DNA from: Microbotryum silenes-acaulis
Taxonomy: Eukaryota > Basidiomycota > Microbotryomycetes > Microbotryales > Microbotryaceae
Direction: 5' to 3'
NCBI GenBank assembly: GCA_003665825.1
Contig: QPFY01000024.1
Coordinates: forward strand, 1 to 64,000
DNA length: 64,000 nucleotides
The translations under genes were made by a program, and so were the position numbers. How positions within the stretch are numbered: position 1 is the first letter of the stretch; each line of letters begins with the position of its first letter. Of the stretch, positions 9,539 to 22,324 are shown in pieces. The notes under the pieces were generated by a model. That model was not told the origin of the DNA and ran no database searches. It saw only the letters and a list, made by a program, of their open reading frames with translations.

Positions 9539-12500
9539 ATGAGCGAGGCTCTTGCGAACGGTCTCGCCGCGCCGTACTATCCAACCTCGCATCTTAGCAT
9601 GTTTCAGCCTCAACGTGGGTACTCTGGAGAGCCTCTGAGACCAACTCCACAATACGCGTACGGATACGGTGGCACCCCTATCACTTCTGGCCACCCTTCG
9701 CCGATGGTCCGATCGCCATCGGGCTCGTCATCAATCGCTTCTTCGAGCGCCACGTCCAATGTCATTAGACCGATCCTGTTCAACCCCGAAGCGCGCTTCT
9801 TCCTTCCCGGGACGGCGGCGTCTACCCATGGGAACCTTGCATCACCCGCAGAATCCGTTCAATCGTCTTCGTATGCTCCATCAATGTCTCCACTCGCTTC
9901 TCCCTTTCCTCCGAACGCGTTTAATCGACCCCTCTCGAGGAACCAAGGCGGGGATGAAGGCGGTGGTGGTTACTTTGGCGTTCAACCTTCTGGACTGCCC
10001 AGGAGCCGTATAGGTCACGCCAACACGCCTTCGTTTCATCCCGTCGGCTTCCAGTCGCGCCAGCAGCCACCACAGCACGGCAAATCGTATCCGAAACAAG
10101 GCAGCACGTCTTTGAAGCCTGGTGGGGCCGGACCACAGCGGGCGCATGGTCGCGCTGTGAGCGTCAGTCCGAGTGCGAATTCGACAGCTTCGGGATCTGA
10201 GAAGAAAAAGAAGGCTGTCCACGTCCGAGTCCCCAATGAGAATGGTCTAGAGGAGGGGTCGTCGAGTGTCGGCATTTCGGAGAAGGCGAACGAGGGCGCC
10301 AATGCGGCGCCGCAAGACAAAAAGAAGGCTAGTATCTTCGTGCGCAGACCCATACAGGGCGAGGAGAAGCGTTTGATGCTTGAGGAACTTGCGTTCGACA
10401 TCGATCTCCTTGTTGAAAATGTCACGTCACGTCACGTGCATTTTGACGAGGTTCGCATCAACTCGCTCCCGCCCACGATCGAAATATTTTTGCCCGGCCA
10501 GGATGCATGGCAGGATGTACGGGAGCACATTGGCATACCAGTGGTAAGTCAAACAGCCCAGTTTCATGTTGTGTTGGGACCAAATTTACTCAACGTGATC
10601 TTGTTGCTATTATCAGTCACCCCAATCACCGTCGCAAGGTCGCTCACCTCTCTTGTCGGGTCGTTTCGGCTCTTTCCTCGATCGCATCCCCAGCGCGTTC
10701 TCTCCTGGAGGACATCAACGTTCGAACTCACTCTTCAACAATCGGCCATCCTTTCCTCCACGATTCCAAAACGCCATCGAATCGTTAACGCGCCACGCTT
10801 CATCCCAGTCCGTCTCCCGCGGGTTCACAATCCCTCATTGGGCGCAGTCGCTCGCGGCAACAGCTCCCAAAGTTTTGGACCAGCTCGAACGGGGAATGAG
10901 ACCCGGCATCACGGGCGAGCCACAATCACCGACCGATCAAAACAAAAAGTCGCTTGAAGCGAGTCGTCCAAACGATGGAAACTTCGCGCGGGCTATTAGG
11001 GCAGGAAGCTCGGGGAGCGGCCTCACTGACACACTCGGAGAAGCTGAGACCGACCGAAATCCACGACAGTCCTCCGTATCTACCCTTAAAGCTGGAGTAA
11101 CACCAAAGCTGTTGACTGACACGTCCATCGCTACGCCCAAGTCTCAAGGCTTAGTCATTTTCGAAGCTCCGCCGGACGTCGACCGCACTCCGCCTTCCGC
11201 CTCACCGCTGGCCGTCCCCAAAGGTGTCCACAGCCTCACGCCTCACAAAATGACCCACAATTTCTCCTTTCCACCTCGGGGTATTCAAGGGGACAATTTG
11301 GCTCCCCCTCAGCCCTACAACGCAGTCTTTGCTTCACAAGATGTTCCCGTGGCGACGCAGGATTCCGTACCGGCGAAGAAGTCGTCGCTAAATATCGCCG
11401 CTCCCGAGTTCGTCTTTGGCGCTTCTGGCGCTTCTGCCCTATTCGCCTCGCAAGCTCGCCAACCTGGATTGCAACTTGGCGAGATATTCGGTGAGCCAGG
11501 TACTCCCGGCTCACTTGCCGCGACCGACGAAGACGCGGCCGTGCAGGCACAGCCACCACTGTCGACCTTGTCGGCAGCCTCTCTGAATCCTCTGGCCGGC
11601 ACTTTCCAACCGACGTCTTGTCTGGGTCTTAGCTACACTGGCCAATCCCATGCGTTTAATTTTCAACCTCCTGCCCATGCGCCTCAATATACGACCCTAG
11701 CCCAGGAACCCACCTCGTCACCGACTCGCACCCCGGCCGATGCTGACGGACCTGTGATCGGAGTGATTCAACCGACTCCCCTTCGGCCCGTCTCCGCTTC
11801 TATGGCTTCAGTCATCACCCACACCAAAAGACAGAAGCTCAATGACGGTTCAGGAGAGACCTTGCAGAGATCCAAGAGCCACTTGGAGCTACGGTCACCG
11901 TTCTCAAAGAACCCCACTCTCGCCGAAGTCGATCGCGAGCATGATGCCGATGCGCCCCTCATGTCACCGTCTCCGACTCGCAATCCCGCTTCTCAGTACT
12001 TATTGCACATATCTGACAGTGTGGACCATTTGGCCAAGTCGGAAGCCGAGTCGACGCTGCCGCATTCCTCCACGCTTCGTACTGCTGCGTCGTTCAGCGC
12101 CGAGCGTCCTTCAGCCGTTCTGGACGTGCGCGCATCAAGCGCGCCTCTCGTTCTCGCGACGCATCCTAGCCGACGTCATGACGCGGACACGAGTGGTGCT
12201 CCCGAGTTCGGGGTGGCAATACATGTGGACGCAGCTGTTCCTTCTTCAGCCTTAGACCCGCAAGCGGAACACCCGTGGGAACGAGGTAGAGAACAAATGA
12301 TCCCTCATGATCAAGTAGGTTTCCGAGGAGCAGCAGGCTCCCGAGATTCTCCCGTTCACAAATCTATTTGACTCACTCCCAGATCGGACAGGAACAAGAA
12401 GATGGCTTCTCGGTCGTATCGGAAGACTCGTCTCTGGAACTTGAATCGACTTTGGACGACACCGATCTCGAAAGCGAACTTGGCGAGAGTCCACTTCAGA

Positions 12501-14861
12501 TCCTCGAGAACCTGCTCGCCGGTTACTTCAGTGCGTTGCAGTCGGCCCTTGCGAAGAAGGTCGCCGAAAGAGCCAAATCCGAGCTTGAGGATCGCGATGG
12601 CCTATTGGGCGATCTAATCGGTCGCGTTGTCGCCTCGATTGCCGACGCCCGGATCGTAGGTGCAGACAGCATCGAGAAACAACTGACGAAACTTCACGAG
12701 GCACTCGAAGATGGTCAACGACTTACCCGAGACTCTCTTGGATCTGCGGTGCAACAATGGCTCGAAGAGGGCCGAGGTTTCGACTCGAGACCTTCGCCAG
12801 CTCTTCTCACGCCCGAGCTGGTCTCCTCGCTGCGAGACGACGTCGTGAACGCCGTGGCCAAGCTCTTGAATGAGCGAAGTCTTACCGTCGACCGCGCAGC
12901 CCTCCCCACCGGTGTCACATCACGAGAGATCACCAAAGCGGTTGAGATGGCAACGCAACCCCTTCACAAGGCTTTCACCGCTTCCCGTCGTACCGATTCG
13001 ATCATCGAGACCCCGCTGCCTGGAGAAACAGCGGGCTTTGCGCAGCATATTTCTGACAAGGTCGAAAGCTCCACCGCGCTGCTCAAGAATGCTGTCTCGT
13101 TACTCGACGACCTCAAGAACTCGACCGCTAGCTCGGCTGATGTCGACTCGTTGTTCGAGCGCATTGCGTCTCTACGATCCTCGTCGGCCGCCGTGGCCGC
13201 AGGGGGCTCATTCGATGTTCACAGTGTGTCATCCCAGCTCGTCTCGGACTTGCAACCCCGCTTGGACGACCTTGCGCAAGAGGTCAAGCTTTCAACCATC
13301 GCGTCATCCTTCGATATTGACGTCCTCATCGAGAGGATTGCTGCAGAGATCCGATCGGCTCAACCGAGAGATGTATGGTCCAAGTCCCTCGAAGCTCTGG
13401 TGGAGGCTCATCAGAAACTCGAGCGCGACGGCTCAGAAATTGGTGCGAATCAGCAGTCGTTGCTTCTTGCGTTCAAGTCACTCGAGACGTATTTGTCGCA
13501 ACAACTCCACCAACTTGGAGATAGAGTAGAGTCCCAAGTCAAGAACGTCGTGCTCAGCACTGATGCCGTGGCCAACGTGGCGGACCTCGAGTTGCAGCTG
13601 GCGAAAGCACGCAGCGATTACGGCAAAGCTCGATCCGAGAAGGCGACGATGATGGAGCGGTTTGAGCTAGAACGTGGGACCTGGATATCCCGGATCGACG
13701 AGCTGAAGGCCGAGATTGATCGAAGGAAGGATGTCGATCGTGTGGTTGACGAGGAAAAAGCGATGCTGACTGCTGCGATCGGTCGACTGGAGCAAGCCCT
13801 GGTCTCGTCGATGTCTCATTCTGCTCAGCTCGAAACCGCACTCGCGTCCCTCACGTTACGTCAAGATTCAGATAGACTCGATGAAGTCGAACACAGACAA
13901 GCGCTGTCATTGATGCGCGACGAGCTCGATCGAACCAAAGCCGGCGCCGAGCTCTCGGCAACGGAAGTCCGCTTGCTGCTCGCAGAGAATAGTCGCCTCA
14001 CGGCCGAGCTCGGTGAGCTGCGAGAAGCGCACGAGAAGCTCTCGAACCAGAAGCATGAGGATGATCAACAGAGGCGAATCGAACGCGAAGCAACGGCGAA
14101 ACTCTCGGGGGAGGTCGGTGCTCTGGAGAAGCGAATTGCTGTACAAGTCAGTGGAATTTTGCCGACTTCTTTGAACGAGTCACGCTGACTCGCTCCGAAT
14201 ATCTTGTTTAAATGATTAGGACGACAAGATCGTGTCGTTGCAGCTGCTCAAATCGAAGCAGCAGCAAGCACTGGCCCAGGCGAATCAACGCGCCGTCGAT
14301 CTGAGGAAACGAGCTGCCGAGGTGGGCGCCGCCGAAGCCCGAATTGCCGACCTCGAAGCGGCCAAGACCTCCCTTGAAGAGCGCCTTGCAGCCAGCGAAG
14401 CCGTCAGGGAGCTCCTTACGCGCGACTCGACCGAGTACCGCCGTACGACCGAGAATGAACTCGAGGTCGTGCGGGAGACCGTCACGCGCGAGTTTGAGGG
14501 CAAGGATGCTCGTATCCGCACGCTCGAACAGGAGCGCAACGAGCTGTCACAGGACAATGAGCGGTTGGAGACACTCAATCTTGAGTTATCGGATGCTTTG
14601 CGTATGGGTTCGATGCGATCGTCGTCATCGGTGTCCAGATCGGCGACGCCTTCTCGTTCGGCAGCACAGCACTTTATGTCTTACGCGGCTGGAGCTCAGC
14701 ATTACCCGTCCCCTGAGACACTGAAGCCACAGAGGACAGGCAGCTCGACCGCGACGATCAGAACTGCAACAGATCGTCGCACTTCAAACTCACCTACCCC
14801 AAGTACTTTGGAGGGTCGTGCCTTGGTCGTTGACGAATCCGGTTGGTGGAGCGCTGAGTAA
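9539..14861 (+). CDS. large disordered and coiled-coil protein, function unknown
   Basis: Predicted 1702-residue protein from four exons: 9539-10543, 10617-12314, 12383-14146, 14220-14861, all joined in phase 0. Residues 1 to about 245 are Ser/Pro/Gly/Gln-rich and look disordered. Residues about 280-335 form the only compact-looking part of the first half: a KKKASIFVRRP basic patch, then a Leu/acidic stretch ending IEIFLPGQDAWQDV. About 340-900 is again Ser/Pro/Thr-rich with two FASQ motifs. From about 930 to 1620 charged heptad-like sequence rich in Glu, Lys, Arg, Leu and Ser predicts a long coiled coil, as in cytoskeletal or spindle/septum scaffold proteins. The C terminus returns to Ser-rich sequence and ends in a tryptophan motif, SGWWSAE. 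The start is the first ATG of the open frame. I do not recognise a family; a scaffold role is inference only. Confidence 0.75.
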
Positions 14862-15453
14862 AGCTTCAGTTTGTTCAAAGGATCAATTTTTCCTTGCTTG
14901 TCTTGTCCGTCAAATGGTGATCCCACAACTAGCAACAGTCCTTTTCTTTATCGATATAGAATTTAATGACAACAGCGTCCAAGCCATTTGAATCGAGCTA
15001 GGAGCCGTGGTACCCGGATGCAGGACTGGAGGCGCTGTCTAAAACGGCGTGGGAGTAGCGGTGTTGCGGGTACAGCCCGGAAGCCTGGCTATCTGCGAAT
15101 AACCGACAGCGATACTTGAATGTAGGGCCCGTTACAGAAGCACGTGAAGACGCCTACAAACGCTTCCAATGTGGGGTCACCTGATCATAGTACCCACCGC
15201 TTCGACGAGGATTTTCTAGAGACGAACCGAAGCGGGATGCAACATGAAACATGGCACTTCCCCTGACAAAGGGGTCGACCCACTGGATGAGCGCAAGAGC
15301 ACGCGCGCGGGAGTTCACCCCAGCCAGGCTCACAAAGGAACAAAGGGCCAAATGTCAACCGACTGTCCGAACTACTACTCTAGTCTGCTCTGGACTACTT
15401 TCGACACTGTGCTACGGGTCATTGTTTCCTCTCCCGATCTCTGCAGTTTTATC
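14862..15453. other. intergenic region before aminopeptidase
   Basis: About 590 bp. It contains the 3' region of the coiled-coil gene and the promoter of the aminopeptidase. Upstream in-frame ATGs (15244, 15352) could lengthen the aminopeptidase N terminus. No other feature seen. Confidence 0.4.
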
Positions 15454-18400
15454 ATGATCAAGTGAGTCCTCTGGCAATTTTCAACCCCCTGAAGGCGTTT
15501 GCAGTGGCTGCTGTGGATGGATTTCGGGCAGAACTGACGTGTGCGATTTCGCAGGCCTGTCTCTTACGCGCTCACCATCAAGACTGACTTTGCCGAGTCG
15601 AGCTTCAGTGGAACAGTCGAGATTGAGTGAGTGGAGTGTACAGCCTCGCGAAGAAGGTTTGATCGAGGGCTGATGCTGTCACACCTGCTCGTCAGACTCG
15701 AGCTCTCGCAGTTGACGAAATGTGTGGTGCTCCACGCGACCAGACCGCTTCAGGTCCACGCAGCTGTACTAGTTCAGGAGGGGAAGCGATTCGCACCATG
15801 CTCACTTGAAACGGATGAAGAGGAGGAGAAGCTCAGTATCGACTTTGAAGACGAGCTCAAGCCTGGCAAAGCAACGTTGGGCCTGCATTGGACAGGACAA
15901 CTCAGCGCCGAGGCGAGGTTCGGTCAGTCGAGGTAGACTGCTGTGACTAACGTTGTCATGTGCCTGACAGCTTCTGGATATCCTTTCAGGCTACTATAAA
16001 ATTCCGTGTGAGGACGACGAACCCGAGGGAGAGCACTACGCGGTCACCCACTTCCAGCCTACCATGGCCCGCCGAGCTTTCGTCAGTCGATCATGAAGAT
16101 AGAACGCGTCGTCGTGGTCTTATACTGACGGAGGACTCATTCTTGACTACAGCCTTGCTTCGATCATCCCACGCAAAAGGCTACGTTCTCCTTGACGCTC
16201 CTATCTCCCGCTGGCTACACCTCGCTCGCAAATTCGCCCGAGTTGGAGCGCTCGTCCAGCTGCGGAGCGCTCCCCACTACCACAGTACTTACAAGGGACT
16301 TCCTCGGATTGGAGAACAGTGCTGAAGGTTCTGCTTGGGAGGTCGTGAGATTCAAGACGACCCCGATCATGAGCACTTATCTAGTCGCCTGGGCCATCGG
16401 TCACTTCAGGTGAGAACATCGATTTCTATGCCATGCTTAATCACCCTCGCACTGAGAGTGAAGATTATTGAATCACAGCTACTCGGAGACGTCATACATC
16501 TCTCCCCTCACGAACATCGAGGTCCCCTTGCGACTCTACGCGGCCACAGCCCGGAAATACGTGCAACGAGGCCTCGGCGGTCAAGCACTAGACACGCTTG
16601 CCAGGGCCATGCCGATCTATGAAAAGCTGTTCGACATCGCCTACGAATATGGCAAGGTCGACCTACTCGTTTGCGACGCCTTGGAAGCAGGCGCGATGGA
16701 GAACCCAGGTCTGATCACGGGACAACCGCTTGCGTTGCTCCATGATCCAGCTACGGGCGGTCGCTCCTCGAAGAAAATTGTCACAACAACCGTCGCGCAC
16801 GAAGCAAGTCATCTTTGGTTCGGCGATATGGTCAGCATGAGCTTCTGGGACGAGCTTTGGCTCAATGAAGGGACCGCGACGTGGTTGGGAGAAGTGGTGG
16901 TCGTGCATGAGCTCCAACCGGATTGGAATGTTGAAGTCGAGTTCGTGCGGACGCATCGAGCTAGGGCACTTAAACTCGACTGCTTGCTGTCGTCCCATCC
17001 CGTCCATCTGCCAGTAGTCAAGAATCTGCCAAACGCGGTTGCTGAGGCGTTTGACGACATCTCGTACGCAAAGGGCTCCACGCTCCTGAGGATGTTGAGC
17101 CATACGATCGGAAGAATCGCTTTCATCCGGGGCATCGCTTCGTACCTCAAGAAGCACGCCCACGGCAATACAACGAGCGTTGATCTGTGGCAATCCATGT
17201 CGGAAGCAAGTGGCGTCGATGTGCCACGGATGATGGAGACTTGGACGAGCCAAGTCGGGTTTCCCGTCGTTACAGTTGAGGAAGACGGTCAGGTGCTCAA
17301 ATTGGCACAGAACCGCTTTCTTGCGTCGGGTTTAGCATCGGAGGAGATTGACCAAACGGTCTGGACTCTTCCGCTGGGAGTAAAAGCTTTCGAAGCTTCA
17401 AATGAGCTCGAGAGTAAATTGATGACGACGCGTGAACTGGAGATCCCGAAACCGGCTGGCCTCTTCATTGTGAACCGGGAAGCTGCCGGGTTTTGTAGGT
17501 TGTTCGCTCATCGGTCCACCACGCGGCGACTGACCGCCCACTGCTTTGCACTGTAGATCGCGTCTCCTACCCTCCACTCCACCTCTCCCTTCTCGCGTCC
17601 GAAGCCATCTCCCCCACATGCCGTCTCTCCCTCCCAGAACGCCTCGCCCTTCTCCAAGACGTCATCGCTCTCTCCTCTTCAGGCCACACGCGCACCTCTT
17701 CGACGCTCTCCTTCATCCGTACCCTGGCGTCGACGACCGAGACGCCCGAATATCTCCTATGGCACGAGATCGCCGAAGCTTTGGGTCACATGCTTGATAC
17801 CTGGTGGGAACAAGCACCCGAGGTACAAGAGGGGATCAAGGCTTTTGCACGAAGTCTCCTCGAACCTCTTTTGGATCGCGTTGGTTGGTCGTACGATGTG
17901 GGGGATTCGACGGAGAGGAAGAGCTTGATGAGCTTGGCTGTAGGGGCGGCGTGTGTCGCTGAAGTCCCTGCGTGAGTGCCTTTTCGATTGGCGATGTCAT
18001 AGCTCGAGAAGGTTGACGAAACCAAGTCGATTTCACCCGGCAGAGCGATCGAATGGGCCCGCACCTCTTTCCAAGCCCTACTAGCCTCCCAAGCCGCCCC
18101 TGACTCGCTCATTATCGACCTTGCTCCTTTCGTCCTTTCCACAACGATCAAACACGGATCAAGCATGGAGTTCGACATCGTGCAACAGATCTACAGCCAA
18201 CCTCCGACACCTGCTCATAAAATGGGTGCGATCATCGGTCTGACGTCTTCATCCGATCCGGAAAAGTTGGTTGGGTTGGCGCAAAAGTTGTCGACAGGAG
18301 AGATACCGATGCACGATGTACCACTGTTCCTGGATGTGAGTTCGGCCTTCACCAACCCGACCCTTTGGCGCGCGACTGAGCTCGCTTCTTCCTTCATTCT

Positions 18401-18713
18401 GATCCAGGCCTTCGCACGCAACCCCCATTCTCGCCGCCTTGTCTGGTCCGTCACCTCTAATGCCTGGCCCCTCCTTCGCGCCGAATTCGACTCCACCTCC
18501 TCCCTCTTCAAAGTCCTCGAAGTTTCAATCCAAGGATTCTCCTCCGAACAAGACGCAAACATGATTGAAGACTTTTTCAAGGATGAGAAGCTCGATGGGT
18601 TCGCTTATGCGCTTGGTCAAGGGTTGGAGAAGATTCGGTCCAAGGCGGGGTGGTTGGGGAGGGATGGAGAGGATGTCGAGCGATGGTTGAGGGGAGAGGG
18701 GTTCGTGGCGTAA
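15454..18713 (+). CDS. M1-family zinc aminopeptidase (Ape2/Aap1-like)
   Basis: Zinc exopeptidase that removes N-terminal residues from peptides, related to yeast Aap1/Ape2 and mammalian puromycin-sensitive aminopeptidase. About 918 residues from eight exons: 15454-15461, 15555-15626, 15696-15922, 15990-16081, 16153-16409, 16479-17494, 17557-17971, 18044-18713. All signature parts are visible: substrate-anchoring GAMEN (about 290-294), zinc site HEASH (326-330) with the third ligand in LWLNEG (E349, the expected 18 residues on), and the catalytic Tyr region SYAKGSTLLRM. The C-terminal helical ERAP1_C-like domain follows FYRVSY. Most relatives have HELAH; here the middle is AS, which keeps the HExxH ligands. 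The first exon is only 8 nt if translation starts at MIKPVSY. No signal peptide is seen, so a cytosolic location is likely. Confidence 0.9.
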
Positions 18714-18768
18714 TTGTAGATTCGTTTGCGTTTGGAATTTCTCGTTAGAGGTCCCAACTTCCTTGAAA

Positions 18769-20463
18769 TTAGGTCTGGTCCCATAATTGCAGAGAATCCC
18801 CTCGCGCTGTCGGCTTTGTCGCCGCCTCCGTCTCGGGCCGGTCTCCACCATCCGACTCGGAGTCGCTTCCACTCGAAGTATCTCCACTACCCATAACTTG
18901 AAACTTCCTCGATCCGGAACACGTCATCAACTGCTTCGTCCCGGGTACATAGTGGCAGGAACCTATCGGTTCTTGAGCGGCTTTGAAAGAGTAGAAAGGC
19001 GTGGCGTTGAGAGGGTCGAATTCGGCTGAGTAGAAGGAGATCTTGCCGGTCTATTGGACATGGATCAAGATCAGCAATCCGAAGCTTGGAATGTATCTTG
19101 GGGGTACCTACAACATCTCCAGCGACCAACCACGTTCCCGAAGGGTCGACATCGATGCCGAGTCGTTGATTCGTCCTCGCTCGACGAGGATATCTCCCCA
19201 AAGGCTTGTTGAGGTTCCTCATATCGATGACCTCGATCGAGCGAGAGAGTCGAGAAGCGACGTAGAGTAGATGGCCGGAGGGGTGGAATAAGACCTGGGA
19301 CGTGGAAAGACGGAATGGTCAGAATTTTCGAGGTTGATCTAGAGTGAGACTTGAAAGCTGACCTGGGTGACTCCGCCCTTTTCATTCGTACGTATCACTT
19401 TGATCAACTTGGCATCAAGGGTCAAGTCGTAGAGACCGATCGAGCCGGAGAACGAGCCCGCAGCAACGAGAGTTGCATCAGGTGAGATTGCGAGGCTCGA
19501 GATGATGCCTAAGGAAGTAGACAGCACGGTCAGCACGGAGGGATCCGCCTTGTTGTCCGGCCCGATTCGTTTCGCTCACCTTTTTGTCCGGAGCGACTCT
19601 TCTTGGTTGGGGAGGTGGGTATCCGGATTCCTTCTGCACCTGGTAATGAGACGTCAAAGATCTCGAGCGCATTGTCGTATCCGCAAATGAGACTGTGAGG
19701 CGAGTTGTTGCACACAGTGAGTGATCTCAAGCCAGGTAGGGTTCTCTCATTCAATTCCGCGAGCATTACTCACTGTGACCCATCGGGTGTGAATACCATG
19801 GAATGAGGAGCAACGAAGCGTTCTTGGTGATCGATGATGGCGTAAGTAGCCCTTAACTGCGATGCGCACGAACAGGAAAGAGATCAGCTTCCGATTTTTT
19901 CCCGAGCCGGGCAGAGTTCTCGTCCGTCAAGCGCCCTAGGGACGCACACGATGATCAGCCCCATCGAGTAGCTGGACAGGGTGATCCTTGACGGCGACGA
20001 CGAAAGCAAAGTAAGGTGGGTTCGAAGGCGATGCGTGGGGGAACCATTGGAAGGATAAGAGCGCATCGGGTGGGGTATAGTGCCAGACAGGGGTCCAGGG
20101 GGCGGCGGGAGTTGAGGTTGGGGCACTATAATTGGGTACGGCAGCGTGGGTGAGTACCAGCAACGCACATATGGTTTGATCTTGCAGAGGTGGTCACCGT
20201 GACTGACATCATGTACAGGGACAAGGATCGATCATCCGCTGCGACGAGCGCACATGACCCGTCCGACGAGCTGTCGTAGGTAGATTCATTGGGTGGTGAG
20301 TCGTTCTGCATCTCGCACCAAGCCACTGAGGACTGATGTACACTCACATTATGGCATTACGAAAGAAGGCGCTGGACGATTGCTGTAGCCGACGGGAGCT
20401 GACGGGAGCTGCTGCTGCTGAGCGAGCCAGTGTCGGCGCTTGGCGATACTCTGGTACAGTCAT
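18769..20463 (-). CDS. WD40 protein of the WRAP53/TCAB1-Swt21 family
   Basis: WD40 beta-propeller related to human WRAP53 (telomerase Cajal body protein 1, which binds CAB-box RNAs) and yeast Swt21 (a splicing-linked protein). Supported exons on the minus strand: 19948-20125, 19774-19856, 19580-19692, 19363-19508, 19112-19294, 18769-19050, plus N-terminal exons above 20125 whose junctions I cannot fix. Family landmarks in order: a first blade ending ALVAADDRSLSL, FVVAVKDHPVQLLDG, APHSMVFTPDGS, LICGYDNALEIFD, ISSLAISPDATLVAAGSF, KGGVTQVLFHPSG, TNQRLGIDVDPSGTWLVAGD. The last exon ends SLQLWDQT. The ATG at 20463 is a candidate start, but the first one or two introns are ambiguous. It runs convergently with the aminopeptidase; the stop codons are 55 bp apart. 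Confidence 0.85.
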
Positions 20464-22324
20464 GACCCAAGCTAGAGCCTGGCGGTAAGCCTCTTGCACC
20501 GGCGCGGCGAGATAGGTCGCACGAGCGGCAGAGACGACACCGCGCGTTTGGTTTGCGTTTGGTCGTCGGTGCGACGTAGTGTCCGAAAGGAGGTCCGTGC
20601 GACGGCCGCGCGATCGATCGATTCAAGTAATGGGTCGTTCGTACTCAGAGTAGTACGAGCAGACGCGTTAAAATACGAGTGGTATTTTGCAACCATCAAG
20701 AACACTGCTTTGTTCATTGTTGCTGCTACAAATCAGGTCGACTTGGTGACCTCGGGTGACCGAGGGGTCTCCTTTTTCGGAAGACCGCAGGGCCGGGGCA
20801 GCTGCGATGCCGAGCGGCGGCGGCGCGGGCTAGCCTCATTGGCACGGATGAAGCAAGCTGGTAGAGCTTGACCTCGAATCGCCTGATAAGCGCCAAGCCT
20901 GACCTCAGGGCGAGTATAAAACCGCCCCCCCCCTCTCAGCTCTCTCTCTCTCCTTCCTTCTTCTTCGTTGATGAGTACCTCTCACATGGCTCCTCCACCA
21001 CTGGGCCGTAACCGACTAGCGCATCGACGCAGCACCGAGGCGGTAGGTGGTGGAAGTCGGCAGTAGTGTACCATCAGCCACCGTGAGTTCACCCCTCCCA
21101 CTCGTTGCAAGTACCACCCTCGCTGACTTGGGCACTGCCCTCCTCTCGTCTTGACTCGGATCGTCACCAGCCTCCGATCGCACGCTCTTGATCGAAGAGG
21201 GGCCCACGGCAGTCCTGGTCGTCTTGCGAGGTAAAAAGTTTGGGAGAAGTTGTTGGTTATCATTGTATCGGGTCAGTTCCGCTTGTGGCCGCCTCCGAGC
21301 ATGCACTGCCACCGCCAGCGCAGCTGCCATCATCGGCCGGACACGACCTCGTACGACGGACTTGGGCTGACCTTGCTCCGACCTTCACCTTTGCATGCCC
21401 GTTCATCTTCATCTACCTTCACATCACACCATCTTCACCTCCATCACCATCTTCACCTCTACATCGATTCTCGTCTTCACCTTCACCCTTCACCCTTCCC
21501 CATCACGTTCGCTTCCACCTCGAATCACCTCCACCTCACCACCTTCATCCCTTGTCTTCACCTCTACGTCTGTTCCTCCCCATTGCACCTCCACCTTCGA
21601 CGTGCCCTCATTCATGCTGCTCTTTCTTTGATCTTGATCTGCACCCGTCAACGGCCTCGACTCCACCGCACCGTCAACCTCTTGCTTACGTCATCCACCT
21701 CCACTTCCACCTTTGCCTCCACCTCGGGATTTGGCGTTACAGGGGGTTTCCTTGTCCGCCAATCGGCATTGCAAGACGTCATGACCGGTATCAATGATGA
21801 ATCAACAACTTTGTCCACAAAAAGTGAGTTTTATGCACATCAAGTGTGACTACTAGTAGTTCCCTCTGCTCGAACGTGAAGTTGCGAGCTGCTGCTAACA
21901 TGCATGGTCACCCGCTGCCAACAGCTGCTTCAACTGGCAATGCGGCGGGACAGGTCAGACTCGAGGATGGGGATGATGGAGCGGAAGTGGGGATGTGTGG
22001 GGTTTCGCTGTGGTTTTTCATTAGTCTTTTTATCACGTGCACGTATCAGGCCGCGCTGCACAGCGACTCCGACGGGTGTCCTCCTCTTTGTTTTCTCATT
22101 GTTTGGGTAGAACAGAGTCCGAGGATTCACCGTACTGGAATGTCGATCGATTTGAACTGATTCGATCACTTTTGAGCCGGTTGAGCTCCTCGCGGCCATC
22201 AGCGCTTCAGCATCGGCTTCGGCGGTGGAACTTATTCTCGGCACACACCGTCCATGCCAACTCGAGAACCGGCAACAGGAGCGCCGCAGCAGGTCGCACC
22301 CTCCTCCCTTCTTACTCTCCAACC
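20464..22324. other. 1.9-kb region without a supported gene; TATA-like box and pyrimidine-rich tracts
   Basis: No conserved protein is readable on either strand. A TATAAAA (20916-20922) is followed by a C run, a CT-repeat and an ATG at 20971 that opens only about 31 codons, so a promoter for a short or heavily spliced transcript on the + strand is possible. From about 21380 to 21720 the + strand is an imperfect pyrimidine-rich array of CATCTTCACCTC-like words. A promoter for the Nudix gene must lie at the right end. A possible spliced 5' exon for that gene cannot be excluded. Confidence 0.45.
21380..21720. repeat. low-complexity CATC/CACCTT-rich tract
   Basis: About 340 bp in which one strand is dominated by C, T and A in recurring words such as TTCACCTCCA and CACCATCTTCA, with very few G. 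The open frames through it are only His/Ser/Pro/Leu low complexity, and I do not consider them genes. Confidence 0.7.

Noticed and set aside
20494..20871. 125-codon plus-strand frame opposite the WD40 gene start
   Set aside because: Arg-rich shadow of the antisense frame, without domain signal or splice context.
21250..21849. Long His/Ser/Leu frames through the CATC-rich tract
   Set aside because: Open in several frames because of low complexity (few G, no stop words); not evidence for coding.
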